Assembly: GCA_035582835.1 (NCBI GenBank)
Contig: JAYKAV010003110.1
Location: 2,640,471-2,704,470, forward strand
Reading direction: 5' to 3'
Source: Phoebastria nigripes
Taxonomy: Eukaryota > Chordata > Aves > Procellariiformes > Diomedeidae
Length of the DNA stretch: 64,000 nucleotides
A model generated the notes under the pieces. That model did not search any database and was not told the DNA's origin. It worked only from the letters and a program-made list of their open reading frames with translations. Position 1 is the stretch's first letter, and every line of letters begins with the position of its first letter. Below are positions 13,401 to 25,420 of this stretch, one piece after another. The position numbers and the translations under genes are program-made.

Positions 13401-15709
13401 TTAACTAAACATAAATCAATAGATTGACATATACTATAGAGTTTAGATACCAATTTAACACCTCTGCATAAAGTTAGAGAAGAGAATTATAAAATCACTT
13501 TTAATTTATTTTTTCTAGAAAGAGTAGACAAAAGTCTTTGAGGATTAATTTCATGCTGTGGGTTAAATTTCACTCTCACGATAGGCCAACTATTGCCTGA
13601 GGCTCTACAGATAATGAACCTGCCAAGGGATTAGCAAGGAAACACTTGTGTTATTATAAATCGTGTATACTTCCCTTTCTAACCAACTTCATCCTTCATG
13701 ACATTAACAAATTACACTCTCTGTCCATGTTTCAATATAATACGAGGCTGTGAATGACCCTGAACCAATAGTACATTAGATAAGATCTTCTCAAGGCATA
13801 AATAGCTATTAAATTTGGTTGAAAGATCCAGACCTCCTGAAGTGAGAACATAAGACATTTTATGTCAGATCTCTCCAAGACCCAGAGAAACATTTGTATG
13901 TAAAATCTGTCTTAAGAATATCAGCTGATACAGTCTAAAATGGCTTATAGGGAAATGTGCACAAAGCAATTAAATGTAACACAGAAACAGAGGAAATTTT
14001 AGGGAGAATTAATCTACCACAAACAGTCTAAATCAACCCAAGCAAAGATGTTAATCACTTGGCTTCACTGTAAACAATGGATTTATTAAAGAGCTCAAAC
14101 ACATAATTTATCATATGTGTATTAGACTAGAAGTTCCAATAATGATTTTATGCCCAAGCCAGTTCAAATATTTATGATGCAAATATAGACGTTTTCTGTA
14201 TTTGATCCTTTCCTCCTTCCTTTTCTTGAAAAGCTTCACACTTTTATTTTTTACCTGTAGAAAACACCTCAGTTTCTAGACAATCCATGCTGAACTGTGC
14301 TGGCATGCACTGGTAGTGAAATTGCATAATATTACAATGTTAAAGTAGAAATCTAACATCATGAACTGGATCCTTTATTTACACACTACCGTATAAACAG
14401 AAAGGCAAGAAAGAAGTCCAAGCTCTGAACCTTCTTTTGCTGACCCAAACTGGCTTAGGACAGCATTCCCTGAATTTTAGAGATGGTAGTATTACTGCTA
14501 ATGTCTCCTGTAGGGAGAGAGACTCCTAAAAATGGTATGGTTCTAGTAACATAGCTCACCCTTCTGCATCTTTCAGAGCAATTGAGCACAACCACGGAAA
14601 GCAATTTTTTGTACCCTATTGCTTTCCCACCTCCTTTGAAGCCAAAGCCTTCTTTGAGACAAACCATCTCCAGGATGCAGCACCACATCACTTCTAATCA
14701 CCACATACTAATTATCCATGTTAAAACACTCAGAGATTTATTCTTTGTGCTGGATTGTAAAAGGCATGGACAATTTTTTCTTTTACTCCTCTTGTCAAAC
14801 AGCCTGGGCATGACCCCTTGCTAATGGTCCCTTAAACGCTCTGAGAGAACAGGACCTGATAGGTTGTCCCTGGACCCCAAAGGTGTCAGCTTATGATATG
14901 GGAAAAGTGACCAGTTTTGTCTCTTTGCTCCTATTTCTGCAAGCCAGTAAGCTCTGCTCTCCCTCGCTGTAGTTACAGACTGCTGCTCTTCCAGCCACCA
15001 TGAGTCACGCTTAGCTATGCCAGATGACTCGGACCTACTGCGTGGCTGGTATTGTTCTCATATGACCAAAACAGAGAACGAAGAATTTCGCCATTGTGCT
15101 CTTGCAATACATCAGTATCATTTTCATTATTGCCTACAGTAGGCAAGAGTAGTATTTGCTGCACTTTCCTCTTAACTTTCTAACTGGACAGGAAATAATA
15201 CAATTGTATTAGGAGGCAGATAATATAGAGTAATAAATGTCTCACTTTTGAGAATTTGCCATTCTGACTCCTTGGCATCATATAAGGCTAGGCACTTGCT
15301 CTCTTAACCTACCCATACAGCTGAGCCAGCTCTGCATCCAACAGCAGGACTAGACCTTTAGCCAAAATTATTTTTAATGAAGGACAAAACCGATTAAAAT
15401 GACAACTGAGCATTCCCCTATAACTAAAGGAATACTTGGACAGTGTAATGAGTCCCACGGCCAGAGCCCTCAATGCTTTTCCAGGACTGGAGGTGCTGCA
15501 GACTAGACTACTAGGATTCAGGTGGTCTTTGTACTGGGAAGACAGTCAAGTGTCACTAAAATCTTACTGTTTCCACTTGGGATGTAATTCAGTGAATGGT
15601 TTCTCTGATGGCAAAGCTAACTTAAGAAGATCACTGCTTGTTACCAGACTCTCTGTTTTGCTGATGCAAATATTTATGAGGCTATGCAGTAGAGGAAAAC
15701 GAAACACCG
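7471..15709. other. Unique AT-rich non-coding sequence
   Basis: No gene or dated repeat recognised over about 8.2 kb. Simple features are a 16-T run at 8097-8112, two tandem TGATATCA palindromes at 7571-7587, a four-to-five-unit GGCA run near 10524-10541, a tandem GAATTATT near 10741, a 14-base direct repeat (TTTATTAGAGG...) near 11523-11550, and TATCTAGA-like repeats near 12820-12850. Open frames are all under 140 codons and lack recognisable motifs. The segment at about 14800-15100 is somewhat G+C-richer but unassigned. Confidence 0.55.
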
Positions 15710-15733
15710 CCCCCCCCCCCCCCCCCCCCCCCC
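15710..15733. repeat. Poly-C tract, 24 bases
   Basis: An uninterrupted run of 24 C on the plus strand (24 G on the minus). It creates apparent polyproline (plus) and polyglycine (minus) in the overlapping frames at 15436-15843 and 15564-15965, which makes both frames untrustworthy as genes. Such runs can form i-motif or G-quadruplex-like structures and are prone to length errors, so the assembled length is uncertain. Confidence 0.95.
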
Positions 15734-15999
15734 AATTTCTGCTATTAACCCAGATTGCTTTATTTTTCACGACGAATTCAAAGCTGCTCTTGGGTGCATG
15801 CATACAATCCACATCAAAATCAACACAGCTTTGCTTTAAGTAATTACTTTCATTTTCCTGATGCAGCCTGTTCTGTTTTGTACCATAGTACCTCATAGAT
15901 ACTACATTCAGCATAGTATCTAAGAAACATATCATCACATGGAATGTGTCTCCCCCTCTCAGCAAGTAGTACGCTTATAGCAGAAAGTGGTGCCTTCAT

Positions 16000-16225
16000 C
16001 TAAAGGGGTCAAAAGGAAACAGAGCGAGTAAAGGACTGCTGTCAAGTGAAGCAGAAATGAATCGGAGAGGAGGAACCTGGGACAGGTTGTTAAAAAGGAC
16101 AAAAAAGAGACACAGAGGGAACAGACTTGGTGGAAAAGGGCAGCCACTTGTAAGGTGAACAGAAAAAAAGAGACAGATTTTTGGAGCTAGAAAGTGAAGA
16201 GTAAGGAGAAATGGGAGGCTGGAAA
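16000..16225. other. Purine-rich strand-asymmetric block
   Basis: The plus strand is strongly biased to A and G over about 220 bases, with many GAGA, GGAA and AAAGAG runs. The corresponding minus strand is pyrimidine-rich. This composition explains why three overlapping minus-strand frames (within 15959-16293) stay open and encode Phe/Leu/Ser/Pro-rich protein. No known repeat is recognised. Triplex-prone DNA or a decayed GA-rich simple repeat are possible. Confidence 0.55.
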
Positions 16226-19200
16226 CAGATGTAAATGAAATTATCTGGGCCACAATGATCTGCAATGATTTGTGCATATGCTTTATGATACATTCTTTAA
16301 CAAAAACCTTTTCAACATTTTCAGTGAGTGTAATTGTTTCATGAAAATCATGTTCTCTGCCTCTCTGTGGTTTGTTTTTGGAAGTGTCAGGTTTGTCCTG
16401 TGAAACTTCTTAGAGAAAACTTTCAACTTTAAACATCCCCACAAGATACAATTCTTAAGGCAGATATACAGAAACAAAAATGTGCAACGAGAAGTTTATT
16501 TTTTGAGACCCCTTCCTCCTTAAGTCCACAGGATATGTGATAGTCTGCAAATGAATCAGGCTGCATCAGGAATAAAGATGTTGAAGTTGGTGTATAATAC
16601 GCAGAAGAACTTAAATGTGGTCATGTGGCCCATGTTACTGAAGAGACACATTATTATGGATTGTGCAGTTTACAGTTTCCTGAAAGCTAATGGCTTTAAA
16701 TTCAGATATATGAAGTTCACTTAGGACATAACAATAGTGTATATTTCTCAGTTGGTCATTACTTGAATAAAAAAATCTTAAAACAATTTTATGCTACACT
16801 TCTAACCATAGAACAGTGCACATTCTACTTTGCATTAAACAATTTACGTTCACATCTGTCACATATTACTTGTTGCCTCTTTTCCCCCTTCCCTGAGGGG
16901 AGCTTCTTGTTTTGACAGCATTTTAGTGTCTGTACTTCTGGCTAACTCTTGATTTATAAAGGAATAATTACAAAAATAATGTAAATTTATTTCTAATTTT
17001 GATTTTTCTACTTCCTCTTCATTGACTATGAATTGTTGCTCTTAGCTTATAGACGAAGGATTTAAAGAAAATCCTACCAACAAATGGAATAAGAGAAAGA
17101 AGAGAGATACCTAATTGCTAAACATCACCTGCTTTTATTATCCCTGTTTTTCCTATAGAAAATCATAATTGGGTGTGATGGATAAGAACTATCTTCCTCA
17201 TAAGAGATCTGCCAAATAGTTGTCAGCTGGCCAAACTGATATCCTGAACCATTTTTTGCCTTTTATAGACTGAGAACTTTCTATTAATATATGGCACATA
17301 CAGATGAGGTCAGTGCAGAAATGTTTTTTAGTGGACAACCAGGTGGCAAAGATTCTCATTATGAGAGGAGTATTCAATGATACTCATCTCCACTCTAACA
17401 GGCACTATAATGCAACAAACACATTTAACTCTAAACAATTTTTACAATTTTATATACACACTAAAACCAGTAACTAAAAAGAAACTGAATAGACTTAACA
17501 TGTTAATTATAAGTAATCAAAATGAATTATTTAATCCTCTGTGCCAGGTGGTAATAATAATTTACCTGGGAACTTTTTTATGTCAGATTTTTTCAAATTT
17601 ACAGCTAACCTAAACTTTGAAAAGAGAAGAGCTAGGCATTGCTTGACAAGCTGAATTAATGTGTCTGTCAGCATTAAGCCCATGCTACACAGTGACATCT
17701 CTCCAGTAGGTAAACTGCCTCCGAAACTAATGTGTCTTCACTTATTACTTCACTCCTCCTTGGCTAAGCTCTGAAATGCCCAGGGATACAAATGATCTTG
17801 TCTTCAAAATAATTTAAAGCCTGCTGTAATACAGAATGGAAAACACAGAGAGCAAGGTCTTGTCAAAATGCAAAATCAACAGAGAGTGTCAGGAGGCAGA
17901 GCTTGCTGTCTGTAATGTGATCCTTCCACACACCATAATCTCCATTTTATTTTGCCTAATGAGGCAGGAGTTAAAACAGTTGACCTGATCAAATTCAGAT
18001 GGCAGCCCTAAAGGATGAGCCCCCTGCTGCACTCTTGTCCCGACACCCTTTGTTACCTCCAAGTGAGCTGAGACCAGGCTGTGAACCATGTAAATAGGAG
18101 GTTTCCAGGTTAATGAAAAGCTGCAACACCCTTCTAAATCGGGACAGAAGGTTATGCTTTTCTAATCCAAAGAAAGTTTCATGAACCTCAGTAATAAAGT
18201 TTAACGAATGCTGGTCATTTTGAACTTCACAAATAGGGACTGGACAAAGGGTAATAGTTTCCTTAAAAAAATTCCTTATTCTATAACCACTGCTCAGCAC
18301 ATATTATTAGAATAACATGAATTTGTTTTCTTATGACAAATTCAAATATATCAATTAAAAAAGGATGTCTTGGGAAAAGGTAGTTAATGGTTCTTATGAA
18401 CTGATGTTTTTATTAGGTGATGGCATGTTTGCTGTTTCATTTCATTACTTATCTGCCACGGAGTTTCTTTCAACACCAAATCAGAATCTACATGCTACAA
18501 TCATATAACACATTCAACTTCAGTCCATGTGCTCCAGCTGCTGACACAGATAAATCTTTAAAAGTGGGCAAAACATAAAAATCGTCTACGTTATCTTTCA
18601 GCATGTAGCATAATCTGCAGTCTTTTACACAAAGGAAATAAAAATTGGATTCACCAGCTATACTTCTACCTGTCACTTGAAAGACGAGACTATGTTGGAT
18701 AGTACATCTGTAGTGTTTACGGAGAGGTATGGAGACACAGGGTGTATTAATTTGGGCTTAGTGCGTTGCTTTTTGTTCAACTTTGAGTGTGAAGCGGGGG
18801 GGGCTAAAACGTGCTCACAAAAGATCACGTAGATAAATGAAGTGGATAAGATATACATAAAAATACCTCAGTGCGTGTCTGGAGTTTCATTAACAAGTTT
18901 GAATACATTTCCTGGTTTGGGATGTCTGAACTTTTTCTAACATGAAGCATTCCCTATTATGAAAATACACATACTAACACAGAGAGAACACATTAAACTG
19001 GACAGCAAGATACTGATGCCTGCATAGTCAAAAAAATACATGTATGATTTATGCTTGGCTTGTGCATTTACATTGTTTTAACTCTACTGAAAATTTATAT
19101 TAATTTAATTTATCTGTCTTAAAGAAAAGTGTGACAGATTTCACATTTGTCATGTTTCAGGCTTATCTCCTGGGTGCCTATTCATTCATTACTTAGTATA

Positions 19201-22200
19201 TATTACAATTTTGTGTTCAGATTTCACTGGACTGCATTTTTGGTCCCTTTTTCCTTTCCTCAATTAGGCATTTGTGACACCACTTTTCGTACATTCCAGT
19301 AATCAGTTCCGAAGCCATTCATCAGGATTTCAGAAGCCACTCTTGAAAAATTAGATACATGTGCTCAGTGTAAATGGGAATGCAATGATTTATGACACAG
19401 GTCATTCTGAAAACCCATGAGTTCTTCTCCAGTGACGTGCCAGAAATCACAACTATTACTATAGGGCTGTGATCTGTTTATTATACAGCTTATGGGTGGT
19501 GCGCTATGTCTAATTCATTTTTAATGTGTTACATTTTTTCTGGTTGATTTTTGAAAACAAGATTTACAGTTGTTTAGAGTTTGACAAGAACAGTAAACTG
19601 CTGGTTTAGTTAATACGTTTTAAAATGGCTTGATTAAACTATCAGCCTGTTTGCACTCAGCGTTCAAGCTATGAAGGCAGTATTGTTTTAATTGTGACTA
19701 CAGCAGTCAGCAGTTCTGTAAATCATGTGTTATGCATCCCTTGGGTGAAAAAAACATGGATGCTCAATCTAACTGACAGGGAAGAAATTAAATTCCTGGG
19801 TTCTCTTCAGTTTACAAAGGGGAGAGGGTGGCAATCACAACAGAAAAAGGGTCTTTCCAGAAGTCCATGATCTCAGTTACCCGCTCAAGGGAGGAATGAG
19901 TATGTTCCTGAACCATCCACCTCACAAAGCCTTGTCATTGCATCTGCTAGAAAGGTACTTAATCAGCTCCTGCCCATTAGCGATATGAGAGCAACAAAGC
20001 AACTCTGTCACACACACAGCAAAAATCAAATGAGGTTTTTCATGGTGCTCACCACAGCTAAAAAGCCAGTGACGTTTTTTACTGCTTTGATATTGGCACA
20101 ACTTCTAACCACTGGTTAAGGGTAAGCTTATAGAAAGTATCAACTAACTAGTTTATAGTATAGAGGCAAATATGGTTTTATCAAGAATATAAGAGGGCTG
20201 TAGTCCTCAATTAATGCTACTTCCCACAGCATACGATTCTGGTTGCGTGACACAGCAACACCCATGCAGATACGCACCACAAATGTTCAGGCAGAGGGCA
20301 TCTCTGCCGCTGTGAATGTGGGAACTAAGTCGTGCCTAGCAAGTCTAGCACAGACACCTCAGTGGCACTGAAGGGCTCTGTCTTTAGACTGAGTCAGAAT
20401 CTGGGCAAAACTCTTGTAATTACGTACAGCCTGTTGGAATTAGATATGCACTAAAGCAGAATCCTTGCATACATTTTAAGTACTTAAGTATTATTCATCT
20501 TATTTACCTTCAGTCATCTTTGATTCAAGTGTTGAGTTTAAGTCAGTCATCTAAGGCTCCCTGCAGAATCAGTGCAGAGACATGCATCTCCAAAGTCCAA
20601 TTCATCCCATCCGAAGATGGGTATCAAGGATCGATGGAATTACTTGTCTTGCATAATTGTTCCTCTCTTTCCCTTGACTATAGATGGAGCTGTCTACCTT
20701 TGATACACTGCCAAGGCTCTAGCAAGTGCCCTTAAAGAAGGGCCACACATTTGTCAACAGTCTGTTTTCTTAGGTGGCTGTTTGGGTTTTGATCAATAAC
20801 AGATATTTCACATGAAAATACAACCAACTTTTCATAGTAGAGAGTAGGTCACTTAAACTTGCCAGCAAANTATTACCAAGTGTCCCCAGCCTCCCACAAT
20901 CATATCCTCAGGGCACAGCATCGCTGCAGGTATCCAGGTATTTTGTGGAGGTCACCACAGGGGCAGCAATGGTGAAATTTGGATAGGTAGTCCACTTCGG
21001 TCTGCTCTCTTTCTCCACAAGACTGCAATGCCTGGGGTAGGTTGTGCTCTTTGGATATGTGATGTAATCCAGACTCAGCAGGATGACAAGAAAAGGGGCA
21101 GAAGGTCTAGGATAGGGGCAAAGCATAGGAGGAAGTTCAAAGATGGCAGACTCAGCACCTCAGTGGCTTGAGCACCCACAAACATGTACATGAACAGACA
21201 GTTACAATAAAAACATAGGTTTGATATATAATCACTGGACTTGTCCACAATCTAAAAGATTGTGGGAAAGAGAGATAAAATAAGAAAATGCTTGCTGAAA
21301 AATGCAACAGAATTAGACACCAGTGTGTATTTTGCTTAATCCCAGAAGAGCACCCATGAAACATAAAATTACTGAAAATTAGTTCACTAAAAACTGAAAA
21401 CAAGAATGCTCATTTGATTAAAAACTAATGTCAGAAGCACCCAGATGCCACCAGGAGAAAACATTTTTTTCTCAATTTTGTGGGTCCACTCTGTAGATGG
21501 CTTGGCCCCTTTGTGTTTTGCTTCTGACCATCCCACCCCCTCTTTCCCCACCATTCTCCTGTTCAGAGCTGAGCTGGCTTCACATGCATAGTCTCACTGC
21601 TCCACACTCCTGGTGCCTCTTCTCCCTCCTGAAAAATGTCAGGGTAGAGCAGGTCTGCCTTGTATAGATAGGCTCAGGAAGGTCTACAGGTCCTGCAAAA
21701 GGAATCTGCAATGAGATTGTGCTGAAATAGAGGAAGAATCCAAGCAGCAACAGAAGAGGCAGGAGTCCCNGAATGGTAGGGAAGAAGGGGCTGGGCTGTC
21801 TAAGAAGATCTGTGCCCAGGAAAAGAATCGGGACTCTGCACACTCAGCACCGCACTGTGTTGTGGCCTCCACCACGGACTGAAACCACCCTGGGCTAAAT
21901 TCTAGCCTTTGCAAATTCAGGAGCCTAGTGGAAGGAGAGGGAGAGTGAGTGAGAAGTAGGGAGAGAGAGGAGGAGAAAGAATGATCTTACCCATGACCCA
22001 CAAAACCTGTTGAAGCCCACATCCAAAACATTTCATAGTAATATGTGGTACAACTCCTTTACCAGTGAAAGATTGAAATGGGTTCACCTGTCACTTGCCC
22101 ATTTCTGCAATGCTGTTCCACTTGTCCCTTCTCTGCCATTCCTTTAAAATACTTTAAAGTGCAACAGAATACAATATGTATCAATAACATTATATTTAAA

Positions 22201-24279
22201 ATCCAGATTAAAATCCTCAGGTGTTGTAGCACCGTACTGTGGCTTACACATGCAATGCCTGAAGACTTGTTTAAATGCAAGAAAAAAATTATTTCCAAGT
22301 AACTGCATGAGCAAGTGCAACCTACTACTTAGTGTGCAATAATTGCTTACTTTGTGCTTGATCTAAAGAGACTGTAATTTTGCAATAGTTTTGGCTTGAA
22401 GGTCAGAAAATTTAGCCCTATATGTAAAATACAATTTTTTAAAAAATCATGTTTTTTACTCTAGTAGCTCTTTGTTTAATCTTAGATTAAGACAATAGGA
22501 TTCATCAGCTGAAAAATGAAGGCCATTTGCAGGGGAGAAAGACAAACATGGTATTAGATTTTACACTAATGGAAAGACTTTATTTGCTGGCAGATCAGAC
22601 CAGAGGATGGTAAAACAAAAAGACTGTGAAACAGGAGTCAGGATTTAAATTGCTAGGTTTTCCAAAGATATATATCAATAATATCTTAAAGTAATTTTGA
22701 TTTCAGAAAGTTCTGATTTAATATAGGAACTAAAAAGAGTTCCAAAGGATGAGTTTACATTCCTGGACATTAGGTTTTATCTAGATTATGTCTTATCTCT
22801 GTTTCCAACTTTAATTACTATTTTATCTATGAAGTATAGAGTCAGTGCCAGTATCCTTGAGCAGAAGAATGTATTAGATTGGCTGTTAGAAGCATCTTTT
22901 CAAATCTTGTCTCCCCCAAGCTTGAATTATGTAAGCACAACTATGTTCAGACTTCTAGCTACTGTTTTCAAAGATAAACTCTGCTGTCAGGGACCTTAGG
23001 AAGACTGGGTTTGCATTCAAATCACAGAAACAGCAGAAGTCAGTAGGTCCCTGAGGACAGAACCTTCTCTAAACTAGCCAGGAGAGGATTTACTGCACAG
23101 AAGCTCCTGCAACAATGATAAATGCAGCATGCACTCTACATCATATGATGTTTCACGTACACTGCACAGCTCTACCATCTCTGTTTCAGTTATAACCCTC
23201 TAATCTGGGTGGAACAATTTCTTCTTTGGCAATATTTCTGGCTACATTACCTACTAGATGATTCTGATAAAATACTAAGGATGGACTCCTTTCAGAAGAA
23301 AAGCTCCTAGAATTGGCTCAAGAACCTTGTGTGAGTATTGACCATAATTTGATTTGGTTTTAAGATGCTTACTCTTCTGGTTTTAGTTACGTTTAGCTAG
23401 CTGCACAAGGAAGAGTGATTCAGAAAATAGGTATTTTTATCTTAATCACAAAAATAAAAATTCATCCCAGAAAGGGCATTTACCTAAAACTGCCATGCAC
23501 GTGCCTTTTCAGCACAGCTGATCTTAGCTCTTTAAGTGGTCTTTAATCCTTGAAAGTTTAAACTCTTTCAATGTTTCCTCCATAAAGTTAACCAGCAGTC
23601 TTTCACAAAAATTAGGGAAGAAAAGAATGATCCTCTTGTAGTGCATTTATCTAGTAATTTATCACAGAACAAAACCTTATTAACAACAATTGAAAGCATA
23701 CTAAAGATATGTCTAGCAACAATGTCAGGGGTAAAGATCAGAAATAGCAGACCTTAGTTTAAAACATATCACTGGAAATACGTTGAGCAGCTGGAATTTA
23801 TGACCATTGATTGTTTATTAAAATATTAACCGGTCTAAAACTATTGTGAAAAGTGACCAACAGCACATATAGCTGCACTTGCAGAAAGACTACAGGAGAA
23901 ATGAATAAAATGAATTACCCATATTAAAAGTTTTCCAAAACTCTATGATTAACATATTTCAAAAATGTCAATTGTTACATCCATTTTGTTCTTGTCATTA
24001 CTTTGATTTTATATTCCTTATATATTGCACACATTCTCTGAATACAATATTTTCTGCATCTTTACCAAAAGCATATGCTTTGTAGTGGGAAGGAAAATAC
24101 AGAATACCCAGCTCTACACATGGATGACAAGAAAATACAACATTTAGAAAACTTTCACTACTGATAGATACTTGTCTGTTCTTATGGTTCTGGAAAATAC
24201 CCCAAAATGCCAGGGAAGAATGTCTATTAGTGCAAGAGTTGAACACTATATCCAAGTCTAACATGTAGTCTGGTAAGGC
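16226..24279. other. Unique AT-rich non-coding sequence
   Basis: About 8 kb without a recognised gene. Seen here are an 8-G run at 18796-18803, isolated Ns at 20870 and 21770, two moderately G+C-richer stretches (about 20890-21130 and 21490-21930), and a short GA-rich simple stretch at about 21929-21983. Sequence at about 19140-19740 has little low-complexity DNA and looks unique throughout, but conservation cannot be judged from one genome. No open frame exceeds about 101 codons. Confidence 0.55.
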
Positions 24280-25420
24280 AGATGGACTCCTTGCTGCTCT
24301 TAATCATGATGTTTTTCACCATGATCTAAGAAAAGGAAAAATGCTGTCGTTAGGATAAACACTGATCATCACTGATGACCATGAGGTACCCCAAGTTAAA
24401 ACCCACGTGGAGCTGCTGACCTGAGCACTATGAAAGTATGTCAGACTTAGGCCTGAGAATCTACCACAAGAAGTGAAAGGACCTCCAGTGCAGTATCCGT
24501 ATATTTCATAGATTCATGCAAAAGTTCTTGATCCCCAGACAAGTGAGGGCGACAGTGAAGATCTGAACAGAATAAGTATGGAAGGAGATTCTTCTTTTGA
24601 CACTTGTCAAGACATGAACAGGGATATGAAATGGTGTGAAGAACAGGACTCTTCCTCTTTGAAGGGAGGAGAGATGATGCTGAAACAAACATATACTATA
24701 GTCAATGTCTGTGGTCACCTGGCCAGATTCATCACCCCAAGGAGCAATGGTATCTTTTGAAAGAGTAAGACTGATTCAGAATTCTTATTCTTACAGTTCA
24801 ACTAAAATGAGATCCAGTGAAAAACCTCAAGAATAATACTAGTTTGGAATGACACTCTTGAAGGCAACAGCTGAAATGCCAGCTCAACTTCTGGCACTTG
24901 GGCATATTACACATGTCCCCCACAGAGGGGAGGTGCAGGAATACATCATGGACAGTGCTAAGACATAAAAATATTCTGTATCTTGAGTGTGCATGATTCT
25001 GCACCTGCAGCATAGTTGTACATATGGCAATCATTTTAAGAATGGATCCATTTGACACAGAAACGTTTTTTTTTTCTTCTATTCCTGTGAGGAGCAAAAA
25101 TGTGACCTTCCATCTTGTTATTTTGATCAAGGGGAGTTGTAGTTGTTGGGGAAATGAGAGGCAGGATATTAGTGGCTACAGTACTCGCAATAGGATCTGG
25201 CAGAGACACACTGAAGTTCTTGCTTTGTTACAACACAGTCTATAGTTGAACCATGTGCGCAAGTGAACATGCTGGAGGAATGTCTTAATCAGAGTTCATA
25301 TTTTCAGTCTTGCCTAGAGCAGTTCCTGAGGTTTGAGTAAAGAATTACGCCACAGAGACTCAGAGGTCAAGGCACCTGTGTAGGTTTTGGGAAGGTCAAG
25401 TCCAAGTCTGACTTCTGAAT
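24280..25420. other. Moderately G+C-richer unassigned block
   Basis: This 1.1 kb stands out by a less AT-rich composition than the flanking DNA and by almost no simple sequence. Both strands carry short broken open frames (largest 24798-25130, minus, 110 codons). None has a domain I recognise. A near-palindrome lies at about 24302-24327 (AATCATGATG paired with CACCATGATC). The block might be an old retroposed or transposon-derived sequence that lost its frame, or simply unique DNA. I could not identify a source family. Confidence 0.3.

Noticed and set aside
15436..15965. Frames of 133-135 codons on both strands
   Set aside because: Both run through the 24-C homopolymer, giving artificial polyproline and polyglycine. 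Neither has a domain.
15959..16293. Overlapping minus frames as a secreted or membrane small protein
   Set aside because: The hydrophobic Phe/Leu/Ser character follows from the pyrimidine-rich strand, and three frames are open at once.
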